18,562 nucleotides of DNA from Baffinella frigidus (GCA_026770585.1 MU646431.1:420670-439231); one strand, 5' to 3'; shown: positions 6,101 to 10,135, counted from the first letter of the stretch. Translations and numbers: made by a program. Notes: generated from the sequence alone by a model not told the origin.

Positions 6101-8533
6101 GCTGTGCGAGACTTAATTCTCCTCATTGGCGTCGTCCTGTCGTACATGGTAAACCCATGGGATTACCTCAAGGCTCTGGCTCTCAGGGGCAGTTGACTTA
6201 GGGCGTGTCGTTGGGCTATGTTGGGAGCATTTAAAACCTAAAGGACCTAAAGGACTTGGGTGAAATGTTCTGGCTGGCAGTGAACTACGCATCTGTAAGA
6301 TGGTGATCCCATGGTAATCCCTACCCCCGCGTGTTACCAGAACGAGAGAGGCAGAGGCAGAGAGAGGAAGAGAGAGAGACAGAGAGAGAGACAGACAGAC
6401 AGAGAGACAGACAGACAGAGAGAGAGAGAGGGTGGCTGCTTTCCGCGGGAGGCGCGTCGTAAGGGTTAGAGTTTAGTATTCAGGGGGTTCAGGTACGGGT
6501 CAGGCACGGTGAATGATGTGAGCTCCTGGATGATCAACGACTTCCTTGTCCTCATTTTCGTCGTCCTCTCGTACATGGTAAACCCCAAGCCCTAAACCCT
6601 AAACCCTAAACCCTAAACCCTAAACCCTAAACCCTAAACCCTAAACCCTAAACCCTAAACCCTAAACCCTAAACCCTCAACACCAAACCCTAAACCCTAA
6701 ACCCTAGACCCTAAACTAAACCCTAAACCTTAAATCCTGAACCCTAAAACCTAAACAGGTGGTAGTAGAAGAGGACATATCGGAGTCTTTCCACAAGGTC
6801 GACATGATGCAGGCACTCCCCTAAACCCTGAACCCCAAACACTAAACACTAACCCTAAACCCCAAACCCTAAACCCTAAACCCTAAACCCCAAACCCTAA
6901 ACACTAAGCCCTAAACCCTGAACCCTGAACCCTGAACCCCAAACACTAAACACTAAACCCCAAACATTAAACACTCAACCCCAACCACTCAAAAATTAAC
7001 ACCAAACACTAAACACTAAACACTAAACACAAACACTAAACACTAAACACTAAACACTCAACACTAAACACTAAACACAAACACTAAACACTAAACACTA
7101 AACACTAAACCCCAAACCCTCAACGGGCACAAGACAACCCCGTGAACCCTAGAAAAAAAAGTTAAAACCCTGAGCGCCAGATCGAGACTATTTGACTTTT
7201 CGCGAATTCGGGCGGAATTCCGTGATTTCTCTCCCAAAGTGGCCGATTCGTGGTACAAACGATAGAAAGACGCTGTTTAGAAAGACGCTGTTTCGCCAGC
7301 TCAACCCCTATCCCTAAACCCCAAACCCCAAACCCCAAACCCCAAACCCCAAACCCCAAACCCCAAACCCCAAACCCCAAACAGGAGCAAATCATGGAGT
7401 CGCAGCGGAATGTCTTGGACATGATGGCCCGCCAGATCGAGACGGCCCAGCGCCTTTTCAAGGTTGAAACCCGAAACCCGAAACCCGAAACCCTTTTCCA
7501 GGGCCCCCACCTACATCTTTTAGGGTTTAGGGCTTATAGGTTCAGGTTTAGGGGTTAGGCCTAGCGCCAGATCGAGACTGCCCAGCGCCTTTTGAAGGTC
7601 CTGAGGGTTTAGGGCTTATGGTTTAGGCCTTATGGGTTCAGGTTTAGGGGTTAGGCCTGGTGCCAGATCGAGACTGCGCAGCACCCCACTCGAGGCTGGA
7701 AGAGGGAGTATTTTAAATGTGGGGATGTTAAATTTTGTACCAGTCACGGGCCGGTTTGGTCACGTGTCTGAGGGAATTACCCCAGATACGTAACCAAACG
7801 CCCCTCTTTGTGTGAAATTTACTACACATCTTTTTGCATCTTGTTCACTTGTAAAGGAATCCCTGTTTCAAAATAGTCCCACTTCCAGCCTCGAGTGGCC
7901 TTTCCAAGGTGCCCTACCAAAGAGGGGCGTTTGGTTACGTATCTGGGGGAATTCCCTCAGATACGTGACCAAACCGGCCCGTGACTGGTATTAAATTTAA
8001 CATCCCCACATTTAAAATGCTCCCTTCAAAATGCTCCGAAACCACAACCACGATGGCGGTAGGCTCAACCCCCCTTAACAAATACATCATATGTACTCCA
8101 TATGGAACCCTACCTGAGAAACCACAACCACGAACCCCGAAACCCTCAACCGGAACCCCAGACCCCAACCCCCTCACCCCGAACCCCGAATCCCAAACCC
8201 CGAAACGCTCAACCCCATACCACTACCGCAGGACATGAAGCACGAGGGCAGCCCACCCCCCAAAACACAAGCCCACAACCCCAACCCCTAAACCAGAACC
8301 CTGGACCCCAAACCCCTAAACCAGAATCCCTAACCCCTAACCCCCGAACCGCGAATACAGGCATTGATGCCCGAGATGGACCCACCCCAACCCCCAAAAT
8401 TATGGCTTAACCAGAAGCCCTAACGCGTAACCCTAACGCGTAACTCGAAACCGAAATGCAGGAAATGAAGCACGAGATGGACGACGAGCCAGGGGGGGGC
8501 GAGGATGAGGATGACAACCTCCTCAAAAGGTAG
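17..8533 (+). CDS. Unknown four-pass membrane protein, 3' part of gene (10 exons)
   Basis: I do not recognise this protein. Joining 17-145, 1635-1706, 2948-3013, 3674-3733, 4005-4049, 4548-4607, 5805-5885, 6759-6812, 7385-7462 and 8462-8533 gives 238 codons and a TAG stop at 8531-8533. Every junction is AG acceptor to GT donor, except a possible GC donor at 6813, and every intron is phase 0. Residues about 13-42, 48-66, 125-143 and 153-170 are strongly hydrophobic, giving four predicted membrane segments in two hairpins. Basic residues before segment 1 (LLRRVLRG) and after segment 2 (exon 2948-3013) suggest both termini face the cytosol. The tail is polar, with a helical stretch (residues about 190-215) and an acidic run (GEDEDDNLLKR) at the end. 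The first exon starts at an acceptor, so the N-terminus lies left of the window. Function is unknown; the exon calls rest on splice sites, frame continuity and conserved hydrophobicity. Confidence 0.72.
181..283. repeat. 20/21-bp tandem repeat (CTTAGAAGGC)
   Basis: CTTAGAAGGC recurs at 181, 202, 222, 243 and 263, so spacing alternates 21, 20, 21, 20. Each copy continues as CTTCTAATATT or CCTCAATATGTT. The array sits between exon A and its first downstream echo. Confidence 0.85.
288..329 (+). repeat. Exon A echo 1 (donor-side copy)
   Basis: Reads LVILLFVILGILLK followed by GT at 330, closely matching the last third of exon A with its donor. The 5' two thirds of the exon are absent. Confidence 0.75.
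410..541. repeat. Hairpin element related to the one at 12412-12542
   Basis: Outer arms TAGGACCCTACGGTAGG (from 410) and its complement (ending 541) enclose a central CGGGCTCT/AGAGCCCG stem. Internal text such as GGGGGGTTCCTACGGAT is shared with the 12412-12542 hairpin, so both belong to one family, this copy being more decayed. Confidence 0.65.
600..750. mobile_element. MITE-like element, ~32-bp terminal inverted repeats
   Basis: The left end ATCATCTCGGAAAATAACTG (602 on) is repeated in inverse at 718-749 with a few mismatches; the interior is AT-rich and non-coding. The ends resemble those of the element at 12562-12714. The motif TTCGGGGT lies on both sides (about 585 and 750), but I cannot call it a target duplication with confidence. 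Confidence 0.7.
755..796 (+). repeat. Exon A echo 2 (degenerate)
   Basis: Reads VIVLLVILGILKIE, matching the end of exon A with changes. The donor GT is lost (AAG followed by AT). Confidence 0.65.
803..910 (-). repeat. Inverted fragment of the dispersed repeat seen at 1764 and 5086
   Basis: GTTAACGGAGGTTCCACTTT and the following CTCTCGACGTTTGTCTC are the reverse complement of text at about 1895-1950 and 5215-5270. Only one end of the longer repeat is present here. Confidence 0.7.
922..955 (+). repeat. Exon B echo (degenerate)
   Basis: TTTCGGACGCGATAGCGATC matches the start and middle of exon B (CTTCCGTACGCGATAGCCATC) with several changes. Together with the copies near 1051 and 1222 it lies upstream of the true exon. 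Confidence 0.5.
966..1049. repeat. 42-bp tandem repeat with AAAAGTTG motif
   Basis: Two units starting CTGCCAAAAGTTG (966) and CTGCTAAAAGTTG (1008), each with GGTACT and GTCAACTT downstream. Related AAGTTGAC/GTCAACTT motifs recur at 1126-1220, 3737, 16340 and 17503. Confidence 0.65.
1051..1075 (+). repeat. Exon B echo (acceptor side)
   Basis: CCTCGGTGACGCTTCCGTAC reproduces the beginning of exon B (GCATCGGTGACGCTTCCGTAC), then diverges. Confidence 0.65.
1126..1220. repeat. 35-bp tandem repeat, GCGCGGTACAAATCCGTCAA family
   Basis: CTGGGTGCGCGGTACAAATC begins at 1126 and 1161; a shorter third unit starting CACAAATCCGTCAA follows. The same motif appears inverted at about 3737-3760 and 16337-16370. 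Confidence 0.75.
1222..1257 (+). repeat. Exon B echo with acceptor-like AG
   Basis: CAGGCCTCGGTGACGCTGCC and the following GCGATCGGGGGCG match the acceptor and first half of exon B. The copy carries an in-frame TAA (CCGTAAGCG), so it cannot substitute for the exon. Confidence 0.65.
1635..1706 (+). CDS. Exon B of membrane protein: second membrane segment
   Basis: Acceptor CCGGCAG at 1628-1634 and donor AAG|GTCCAC at 1707. The 24 codons read ASVTLPYAIAIGGALI then VAASYFAK, a small-residue-rich membrane helix. Frame and phase (0/0) fit both neighbours. At least five partial copies surround it, which supports a special status for this segment. Confidence 0.7.
1764..1955. repeat. Dispersed repeat, copy 1 (~190 bp)
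   Basis: Runs from AAGTGCTTCTGGGGGCACGA through TACTACACGCACGGGTCATA to GTGGAACCTCCGTTAACT, nearly identical to 5086-5275. An inverted end fragment lies at 803-910. No coding content or obvious terminal inverted repeats; it may be part of a larger element. Confidence 0.8.
1961..2163 (+). repeat. Exon B echo interrupted by an insertion
   Basis: CTTCCGTACGCGATCGCCAT and GGGGGGCGCTGATT (to 1995) continue, after the insertion, at 2141 with GTCGCCGCATCCTACTATGC and CAAG. Removing 1996-2140 restores the last three quarters of exon B. The donor is destroyed (AAG|TT). Confidence 0.8.
1996..2136. mobile_element. 141-bp MITE-like element with 4-bp target duplication
   Basis: The arms (GAGTATTTATGATAAATACG at 2006 and its inverse ending 2126, about 47 bp in all) start at TCATC and end at GATGA. 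GATT flanks both sides (1992-1995 and 2137-2140). The uninterrupted site GCTGATTGTCGCC exists in the true exon B, so both element ends and the target duplication are defined. Non-autonomous; no transposase. Confidence 0.85.
2177..2290. repeat. CCCCAAA / CACAAAA array
   Basis: Imperfect 7-bp repeats of CCCCAAA and CCAGACC type pass into AACACAAAACACAAAAC, a local variant of the telomere-like repeat. Confidence 0.75.
2449..2540. repeat. Degenerate CCCTAAA array
   Basis: Imperfect copies of CCCTAAACC with CCCCAAACC and CCCACACC variants; low-complexity intron filler continues to about 2660. Confidence 0.7.
2565..2598 (+). repeat. Exon C echo 1
   Basis: CACGCGGTCACCGAGAACAT with CCTCC following matches the middle of exon C (GCGCGGTCACCAAGAACATCCTC). 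It is followed by repeat rather than a donor. Confidence 0.6.
2675..2720 (+). repeat. Exon C echo 2 (acceptor side)
   Basis: AAACAG|GAAGAGGAATTC then ATGCGGGTGCAACGC and ACACCAAGAAG copy the acceptor and first two thirds of exon C; the 3' third and donor are missing. Confidence 0.75.
2811..2942. repeat. CCCTAAA telomere-like array abutting exon C acceptor
   Basis: Mainly CCCTAAA with CCCCAAA and CCTTGAA variants, running directly into the acceptor CCCTGAAACAG of exon C. Confidence 0.85.
2948..3013 (+). CDS. Exon C of membrane protein: basic amphipathic segment
   Basis: Acceptor GAAACAG at 2941-2947 and donor AAG|GTCTCC at 3014. The 22 codons read EAKFQMRVQRAVTK then NILMYKNK, with six basic residues. 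It follows membrane segment 2 and probably lies on the cytosolic side. Four degenerate copies flank it (2565, 2675, 3243, 3531). Confidence 0.7.
3019..3120. repeat. CCCTACA-variant array
   Basis: Dominated by CCCTACACCCTACA, a one-base variant of CCCTAAA restricted to this intron start. Confidence 0.8.
3163..3240. repeat. CCCTAAA array between exon C and its echo
   Basis: About ten near-perfect CCCTAAA units in two blocks, interrupted by TCTTCAACCCTCGACGCC. Confidence 0.85.
3243..3277 (+). repeat. Exon C echo 3 (donor side)
   Basis: GTGATCATCAAGAACATCCT then CATAATCAAGAACAAG|GTC reads VIIKNILIIKNK, matching the 3' half of exon C with its donor. Confidence 0.75.
3531..3563 (+). repeat. Exon C echo 4 (degenerate)
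   Basis: GGTCACCAAGATAGCCTCAT and GTAACAGAACG align to the 3' half of exon C (GGTCACCAAGAACATCCTCATG) with an internal stop. Confidence 0.6.
3566..3670. repeat. Three 35-bp repeats ending at the exon D acceptor
   Basis: CACCCGG starts at 3566, 3601 and 3636. Each unit holds CAATCCTGAG (GAATCCTGAG in the last) and ends TTACCCCGCGTA, but the third ends TTACCCCGCGAA and runs straight into CAG, the acceptor of exon D. The acceptor-proximal intron end has been tandemly copied. Confidence 0.85.
3674..3733 (+). CDS. Exon D of membrane protein
   Basis: Acceptor GCGAACAG at 3666-3673 and donor CAG|GTGCCA at 3734. The 20 codons read VAKSIPPALLDATMGRNIAQ. Polar, probably part of the loop between the two membrane hairpins. 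Phase 0 on both sides. Confidence 0.65.
3835..4000. repeat. CCCTAAA array abutting exon E acceptor
   Basis: Starts with CCCAAAA variants and becomes near-perfect CCCTAAA units (with a CCCTGAA block near 3940) up to the acceptor CCCTAAACCAG. Confidence 0.9.
4005..4049 (+). CDS. Exon E of membrane protein (15 codons)
   Basis: Acceptor CTAAACCAG at 3996-4004 and donor AAG|GTTGAG at 4050. Reads ALHDNGLATPSIVIK, a short microexon-like segment leading into membrane segment 3. Frame is continuous with both neighbours. Confidence 0.65.
4050..4266. repeat. TTTAGGG array in reversed orientation
   Basis: Units such as GGGTTTAGGGTTAAGG and GGGTTGAGGGTTGAGG put the G-rich strand in the transcript, opposite to most other arrays in the two plus-strand genes. 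It begins at the exon E donor. Confidence 0.85.
4267..4288 (+). repeat. Exon E echo (donor side)
   Basis: CTTCCTCGATTGTCATCAAG followed by GT copies the end of exon E (CCCTCGATCGTCATCAAG|GT), reading SSIVIK. It marks the far end of the reversed array. Confidence 0.75.
4300..4500. repeat. CCCGAAACCGAAAC array
   Basis: Units of CCGGAACCGAAAC and CCGAAACCGAAAC about 6-13 bp long, a variant seen mainly in this intron. Long open frames on both strands here are by-products of the repeat. Confidence 0.85.
4548..4607 (+). CDS. Exon F of membrane protein: third membrane segment
   Basis: Acceptor CCCCAAAAG at 4539-4547 and donor GAG|GTGACT at 4608. The 20 codons read VFNYLVAMGCVYFFLFTAFE, almost wholly hydrophobic. 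A decayed copy lies at 4823-4857. Confidence 0.72.
4618..4800. repeat. CCCGAAA array
   Basis: Imperfect CCCGAAACCC units with CCCGTACC and CCCGAATCC variants. Confidence 0.8.
4823..4857 (+). repeat. Exon F echo with both splice signals but wrong phase
   Basis: CGCAG|GC then GTGTTCTTCTTCCTCTTTAT and TACCATCTTAAAG|GT. The matching frame reads VFFFLFITILK against VYFFLFTAFE, but 35 nt is out of phase with phase 0 introns, and the in-phase frame hits TAA. I read it as a decayed copy rather than an alternative exon. Confidence 0.6.
4908..5055. mobile_element. MITE-like element, ~45-bp inverted ends
   Basis: CACTGCTAGCCAGGATATTT (4908) pairs with the region ending CTGGTTGGCAGTG (5055). Internal AAGTCAACTGGCTGCTCCT is matched by AGGAGCAGTTGACTT. 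A partial copy of the right half is at 6160-6300. Confidence 0.75.
5086..5275. repeat. Dispersed repeat, copy 2 (~190 bp)
   Basis: Near-identical to 1764-1955, including AAGTTACTACACGCACGGGT and GAAACCCGATTCCTCTTGCT. Its end segment (GAGAGTGGAACTCAAAGC...CCGTTAAC) is repeated again to 5355 and at 5637-5675. Confidence 0.8.
5424..5614. mobile_element. MITE, CCACTCGAG family, copy 1 (191 bp)
   Basis: Left end CCACTCGAGAATGCTAGAGG and right end CTCTAGAATTCTCGTGTGG are inverse over about 35 bp. Shares end and internal motifs (TATTTTAAA-like segment, TACTACACA) with 7686-7898 and 16072-16283. Confidence 0.75.
5676..5804. repeat. 40-bp tandem repeat reaching the exon G acceptor
   Basis: ACTTAAGTAACGGTAGAA begins at 5676 and 5716, with a third diverged unit at 5756. 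Units contain CCCGACACTTAAG; the last reads CCCGACACGCAG, which is the acceptor of exon G. Confidence 0.8.
5805..5885 (+). CDS. Exon G of membrane protein: fourth membrane segment
   Basis: Acceptor CGACACGCAG at 5795-5804 and donor ATG|GTAAAC at 5886. The 27 codons read AFTDSNDLIASLIND then FILLIVVVLSYM: a polar loop followed by a membrane helix. Three donor-side copies follow in the next intron. Confidence 0.72.
5916..6070. repeat. GTCACGGGGAAGGGTCGTAG repeats with exon G echo
   Basis: GTCACGGGGAAGGGT occurs at about 5926, 5956 and 5971 and as GTCACGGGCAAGGGT near 6037. A 27-bp copy of the end of exon G (5993-6019) is enclosed, so exon copy and repeat were duplicated together. Confidence 0.75.
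5993..6019 (+). repeat. Exon G echo 1 (donor side)
   Basis: CTCATCGTCGTCGTCCTCTC then GTACATG|GT, identical to the last 27 bases of exon G and its donor. Confidence 0.85.
6110..6148 (+). repeat. Exon G echo 2 (donor side)
   Basis: GACTTAATTCTCCTCATTGG then CGTCGTCCTGTCGTACATG|GTAAAC, reading LILLIGVVLSYM. Confidence 0.8.
6160..6300. mobile_element. Partial MITE (4908 family) with nested 50-bp insertion
   Basis: AAGGCTCTGGCTCTCAGGGG and GGTGAAATGTTCTGGCTGGC match the right half of 4908-5055, separated here by 6203-6252. The insert is flanked by GACTTAGG (6195-6202) and GACTTGGG (6253-6260), a possible 8-bp target duplication. Its text (TATGTTGGGAGC, AACCTAAAGGACCTAAAGGA) recurs at 9752-9794. 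Confidence 0.65.
6349..6431. repeat. GA/GACA microsatellite
   Basis: AGAGAGAGACAGACAGACAG-type repeats, about 80 bp. Confidence 0.9.
6504..6577 (+). repeat. Exon G echo 3 (near full length, frame broken)
   Basis: Reads VNDVSSWMINDFLVLIFV then VLSYM before GTAAAC at 6578, aligned to almost all of exon G. Its length from the nearest AG (74 nt) is not a multiple of three, and the in-phase frame from the other AG meets TGA. Confidence 0.7.
6584..6755. repeat. Long CCCTAAA array abutting exon H acceptor
   Basis: About 12 perfect CCCTAAA units from about 6590 to 6677, then imperfect units ending AAACCTAAACAG at the exon H acceptor. Confidence 0.95.
6759..6812 (+). CDS. Exon H of membrane protein: acidic segment
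   Basis: Acceptor CTAAACAG at 6751-6758. Two ends are possible, both phase 0: GT donor at 6798 (13 codons, VVVEEDISESFHK) or GC donor at 6813 (18 codons, adding VDMMQ). I give the longer one because the text after 6812 (GCACTCCCCTAAACCC) resembles other intron starts; the GT form is equally legal. Confidence 0.55.
6822..7125. repeat. CACTAAA-variant array
   Basis: Starts with mixed CCCTAAA/CCCCAAA and becomes mostly AACACTAAACACTAAAC, a one-base variant (CCC to CAC) almost confined to this intron. Confidence 0.9.
7173..7190 (+). repeat. Exon I echo upstream (short)
   Basis: GCGCCAGATCGAGACTATTT matches CGCCAGATCGAGACGGCC inside exon I, with no splice site. Confidence 0.55.
7306..7380. repeat. 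CCCCAAA array abutting exon I acceptor
   Basis: Ten or so near-perfect CCCCAAA units ending CCCCAAACAG, the acceptor of exon I. Confidence 0.9.
7385..7462 (+). CDS. Exon I of membrane protein: helical segment
   Basis: Acceptor CCAAACAG at 7377-7384 and donor AAG|GTTGAA at 7463. The 26 codons read EQIMESQRNVLDMMARQ then IETAQRLFK, with charged and hydrophobic residues spaced as in an amphipathic or coiled-coil helix. Two donor-side copies follow. Confidence 0.72.
7564..7597 (+). repeat. Exon I echo 1 (donor side)
   Basis: GCGCCAGATCGAGACTGCCC then AGCGCCTTTTGAAG|GTC copies the 3' end of exon I with its donor. Confidence 0.85.
7662..7684 (+). repeat. Exon I echo 2 (broken)
   Basis: GCCAGATCGAGACTGCGCAG then CAC, cut off where the MITE at 7686 begins. 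With the preceding TTTAGGG-type text it forms a tandem unit of roughly 97-98 bp with echo 1. Confidence 0.75.
7686..7898. mobile_element. MITE, CCACTCGAG family, copy 2 (213 bp)
   Basis: Ends CCACTCGAGGCTGGAAGAGG and the inverse of CCACTCGAGGCTGGAAGTGG, with TATTTTAAATG / TTTCAAAATA next. The interior has an inverted ACGTGTCTGAGG...CCCAGATACGT stem. Confidence 0.85.
7917..8035. mobile_element. Inverted partial copy of the same MITE
   Basis: The reverse complement of this stretch nearly matches 7692-7806 (GTTTGGTTACGTATCTGGGG, CCGTGACTGG, CATCCCCACATTTAAAATGC). With copy 2 it makes a large inverted repeat with arms of about 115 bp. Confidence 0.8.
8120..8345. repeat. CCCCGAAACC / CCCTAACCCC filler with exon J echoes
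   Basis: Imperfect C-rich 7-10-bp repeats. Long plus-strand open frames here are repeat artefacts. Confidence 0.7.
8232..8247 (+). repeat. Exon J echo 1 (acceptor side)
   Basis: CCGCAG|GACATGAAGCACGAGG copies the acceptor and start of exon J (GCAG|GAAATGAAGCACGAGATG). Confidence 0.65.
8361..8381 (+). repeat. Exon J echo 2 (acceptor side, degenerate)
   Basis: ATACAG|GCATTGATGCCCGAGATGGA aligns to the acceptor and first 21 bases of exon J with several changes. Confidence 0.5.
8462..8533 (+). CDS. Exon J of membrane protein: acidic C-terminus and stop
   Basis: Acceptor AAATGCAG at 8454-8461. The 23 codons read EMKHEMDDEPGGGEDEDDN then LLKR, ending in TAG at 8531-8533. Both upstream copies retain only its 5' edge. 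Confidence 0.75.
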   Translation, partial: EMKHEMDDEPGGGEDEDDNLLKR

Positions 8534-8534
8534 C

Positions 8535-8665
8535 CAGGTTGCGAGCCTCTAGAACAGGTTGCGAACCTCGAGGCCGCACGAACAGGTTTCGAGCCGCGAG
8601 GCCTCCGCGGGAAGTAGACAGGTTGCGAGGCGCGAGGCGTCTTGTCAGGTTGTGGGCCTCGAGTG
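8535..8665. repeat. CAGGTTGCGAGCC repeats just after the stop codon
   Basis: CAGGTTGCGAGCCTC-like units begin at about 8535, 8554, 8582, 8618 and 8645 with irregular spacing (19-36 bp). They probably lie in the 3' UTR. Confidence 0.7.
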
Positions 8666-8745
8666 TGGGGGCTCGGGAGCCGCGGGATGTCAACTTGAGG
8701 GATAGGAAGCCTGCCCGGCTGAGGCTGTGCTAGAAGGGATGTATG

Positions 8746-8778
8746 TAAGAGAGAGAGAGAGGGGGAGAGAGAGAGAGG

Positions 8779-8826
<48 letters not shown>
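8746..8826. repeat. GA microsatellite
   Basis: (GA)n with GGGAGA interruptions, about 80 bp. Confidence 0.95.
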
Positions 8827-8830
<4 letters not shown>

Positions 8831-8892
8831 GCGACGTGTAGGGTCGTGTGGGGGTTACTTTTCGTAAACTGGGGAAAAAATCCGCACCCTAC

Positions 8893-8990
8893 AGCCCTAC
8901 ATGTACAGCAGGCATATCCAGGACGGCCCTAGGGTGGTCCTTCGGGGGGGGGGCGTTTTCTTAGATTCGAGCTACCCCTGCAGAGGGGTG
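8893..8990. mobile_element. Degenerate palindromic-ended (GTACCTCGCTC) element
   Basis: The order CTACATGTACAGCAGGCATA, GGCCCTAGGGTGGTCC, GGGGGGCGTTTTCTTAG, GAGCTACCCCTGCAG follows the core and right end of the element family at 9584-9692 with many changes. Confidence 0.55.
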
Positions 8991-9210
8991 GCGCACCATT
9001 TTGAGAGGTGTGGTGTGCGGACCTTGAATAATTGAGGTCCACATCTCAGTTTACGGTGTGTGACCTTCTGTGGCGTGACCTTATCTCCGAGTAAGCCCTG
9101 TACAGGGGTACCTTGCTCATAAGGTGCGGGCATTCTGAAAACGGTCGGTCCCCGTTTCTTAAATTTAAGAAACAAAATCCCTCGAAAACGCTTGTTTCTT
9201 ATCAGAACCG

Positions 9211-9260
9211 TTTCTTATGAGCGAGGTACCCCTGTACAGGGGTATCTCGCTCGTAAGAAA
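9211..9260. repeat. 50-bp near-perfect palindrome (junction of two elements)
   Basis: TTTCTTATGAGCGAGGTACC, CCTGTACAGG, GGTATCTCGCTCGTAAGAAA: the right end of one element fused to the left end of the next at GTAC. Confidence 0.85.
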
Positions 9261-9327
9261 CCGCGCCCTCCTAGCTAGGACCCCACAGTGGGACCATCCC
9301 GCGACGTCTCCGCCCCTGTGTGGGCTT

Positions 9328-9480
9328 AAGAAAACACGGACCGACCGCTTTCCTACGTTTTCTTGACCTTCAAGAAAACGCGGACCGACCGCTTTCGTGC
9401 GTTTTCTTAATTTAAGAAAACAGAGACTGACCGGTTTTGCTCGCACTTTTCTTAATTTAAGAAAACGTCGACCGACCGAC
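9328..9480. repeat. 42-45-bp tandem repeat (AAGAAAACRCGGACCGACCG)
   Basis: Units start at 9328, 9372, 9414 and 9459 (last partial). Each has CGGACCGACCG-like and GTTTTCTT segments, so neighbouring units also form small AAGAAAAC/GTTTTCTT stems. Confidence 0.85.
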
Positions 9481-9583
9481 CCTCGAGCAAGGGTGTTCTT
9501 GTAGCCGAGGTACCCCTGTACAGTAGGCCTATGCCTATGGTGGTCCTAGGGGGTTAGCGGTTTCTTATGAGCGAGGTACCCTT

Positions 9584-9692
9584 GTACAGGGGTACCTCGC
9601 TCATAAGAAAGTGGCACCACCTAGGACCCTACAGTAGGGATACGCCTAGGGTCCTAGGGTGGGGGCGGTTTCTTATGAGCGAGGTACCCCTG
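9584..9692. mobile_element. Palindromic-ended element, copy 1 (~109 bp)
   Basis: Left end GGGGTACCTCGCTCATAAG, core TAGGACCCTACAGTAGG, right end CTTATGAGCGAGGTACCCC. Its left end joins the preceding copy to form the 9561-9610 palindrome. Translation of the ends gives RGTSLIRN and SEVPLY-like peptides, which explains spurious frames nearby. Confidence 0.85.
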
Positions 9693-9751
9693 TCGTTATC
9701 CCGCTGGTACTAATTCAAGAATACAGACACAGAACCAGTTCCGGTGTCCGC

Positions 9752-9794
9752 CTATGTTGGGAGCTCGAAGAACCTAAAGGACCTAAAGGACCTA
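9752..9794. repeat. AACCTAAAGGACCTAAAGGA segment shared with 6203-6252
   Basis: CTATGTTGGGAGCTCGAAG then AACCTAAAGGACCTAAAGGA matches the insert at 6214-6252. It lies in a segment (about 9693-9888) that separates two palindromic-ended elements. Confidence 0.6.
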
Positions 9795-9888
9795 CCGAGG
9801 CTGGACCAAGGGTGTTCATCGCCACTGAAGGGATGGCCCGGATATCCCTGTGCCCCTGAAACGGAAGCTGCTGCCTCCTAGGACATGG

Positions 9889-10011
9889 CTACAGGGGTAC
9901 CTCGCTCATAAGAAACTGCCTCCCCCTAGGACCCTACAGTAGGACTATGCCGTGGGCCCTATGGTGGCCCGAGGGGGGATGGGCGTTTCTTATGAGCGAG
10001 GTACCCCTGTA
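9889..10011. mobile_element. Palindromic-ended element, copy 2
   Basis: Left end GGGGTACCTCGCTCATAAG, core AGGACCCTACAGTAGGACTA, right end TTATGAGCGAGGTACCCC. Confidence 0.85.
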
Positions 10012-10135
10012 GAGGGTTGTCTCGCTCATACATGTAAGAAAACGCCCCCCCCCAGGACCCTACAGTAGGCCTATGCCTAGGACCCAATGGTGGTCCTAGG
10101 GGGTGGGCGTTTTCTTATGAGCGAGGTACCCCTGT
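10012..10135. mobile_element. Palindromic-ended element, copy 3 (head to tail with copy 2)
   Basis: Left end GAGGGTTGTCTCGCTCATA, with an extra CATG before TAAGAAAACG, core AGGACCCTACAGTAGGCC, right end CTTATGAGCGAGGTACCCCT. Confidence 0.8.

Noticed and set aside
6504-6577. An alternative exon replacing exon G
   Set aside because: Frame is broken from either available acceptor; better read as a decayed copy.
6584-6755. A true chromosome end
   Set aside because: The CCCTAAA arrays lie inside introns with coding exons on both sides and vary in unit sequence; they are internal telomere-like repeats.
9165-9446. Frames containing RGTSLIRN or SEVPLY (also at 16293-16751 and 17418-17675)
   Set aside because: These peptides are translations of the palindromic element ends, which recur in both orientations; not genes.
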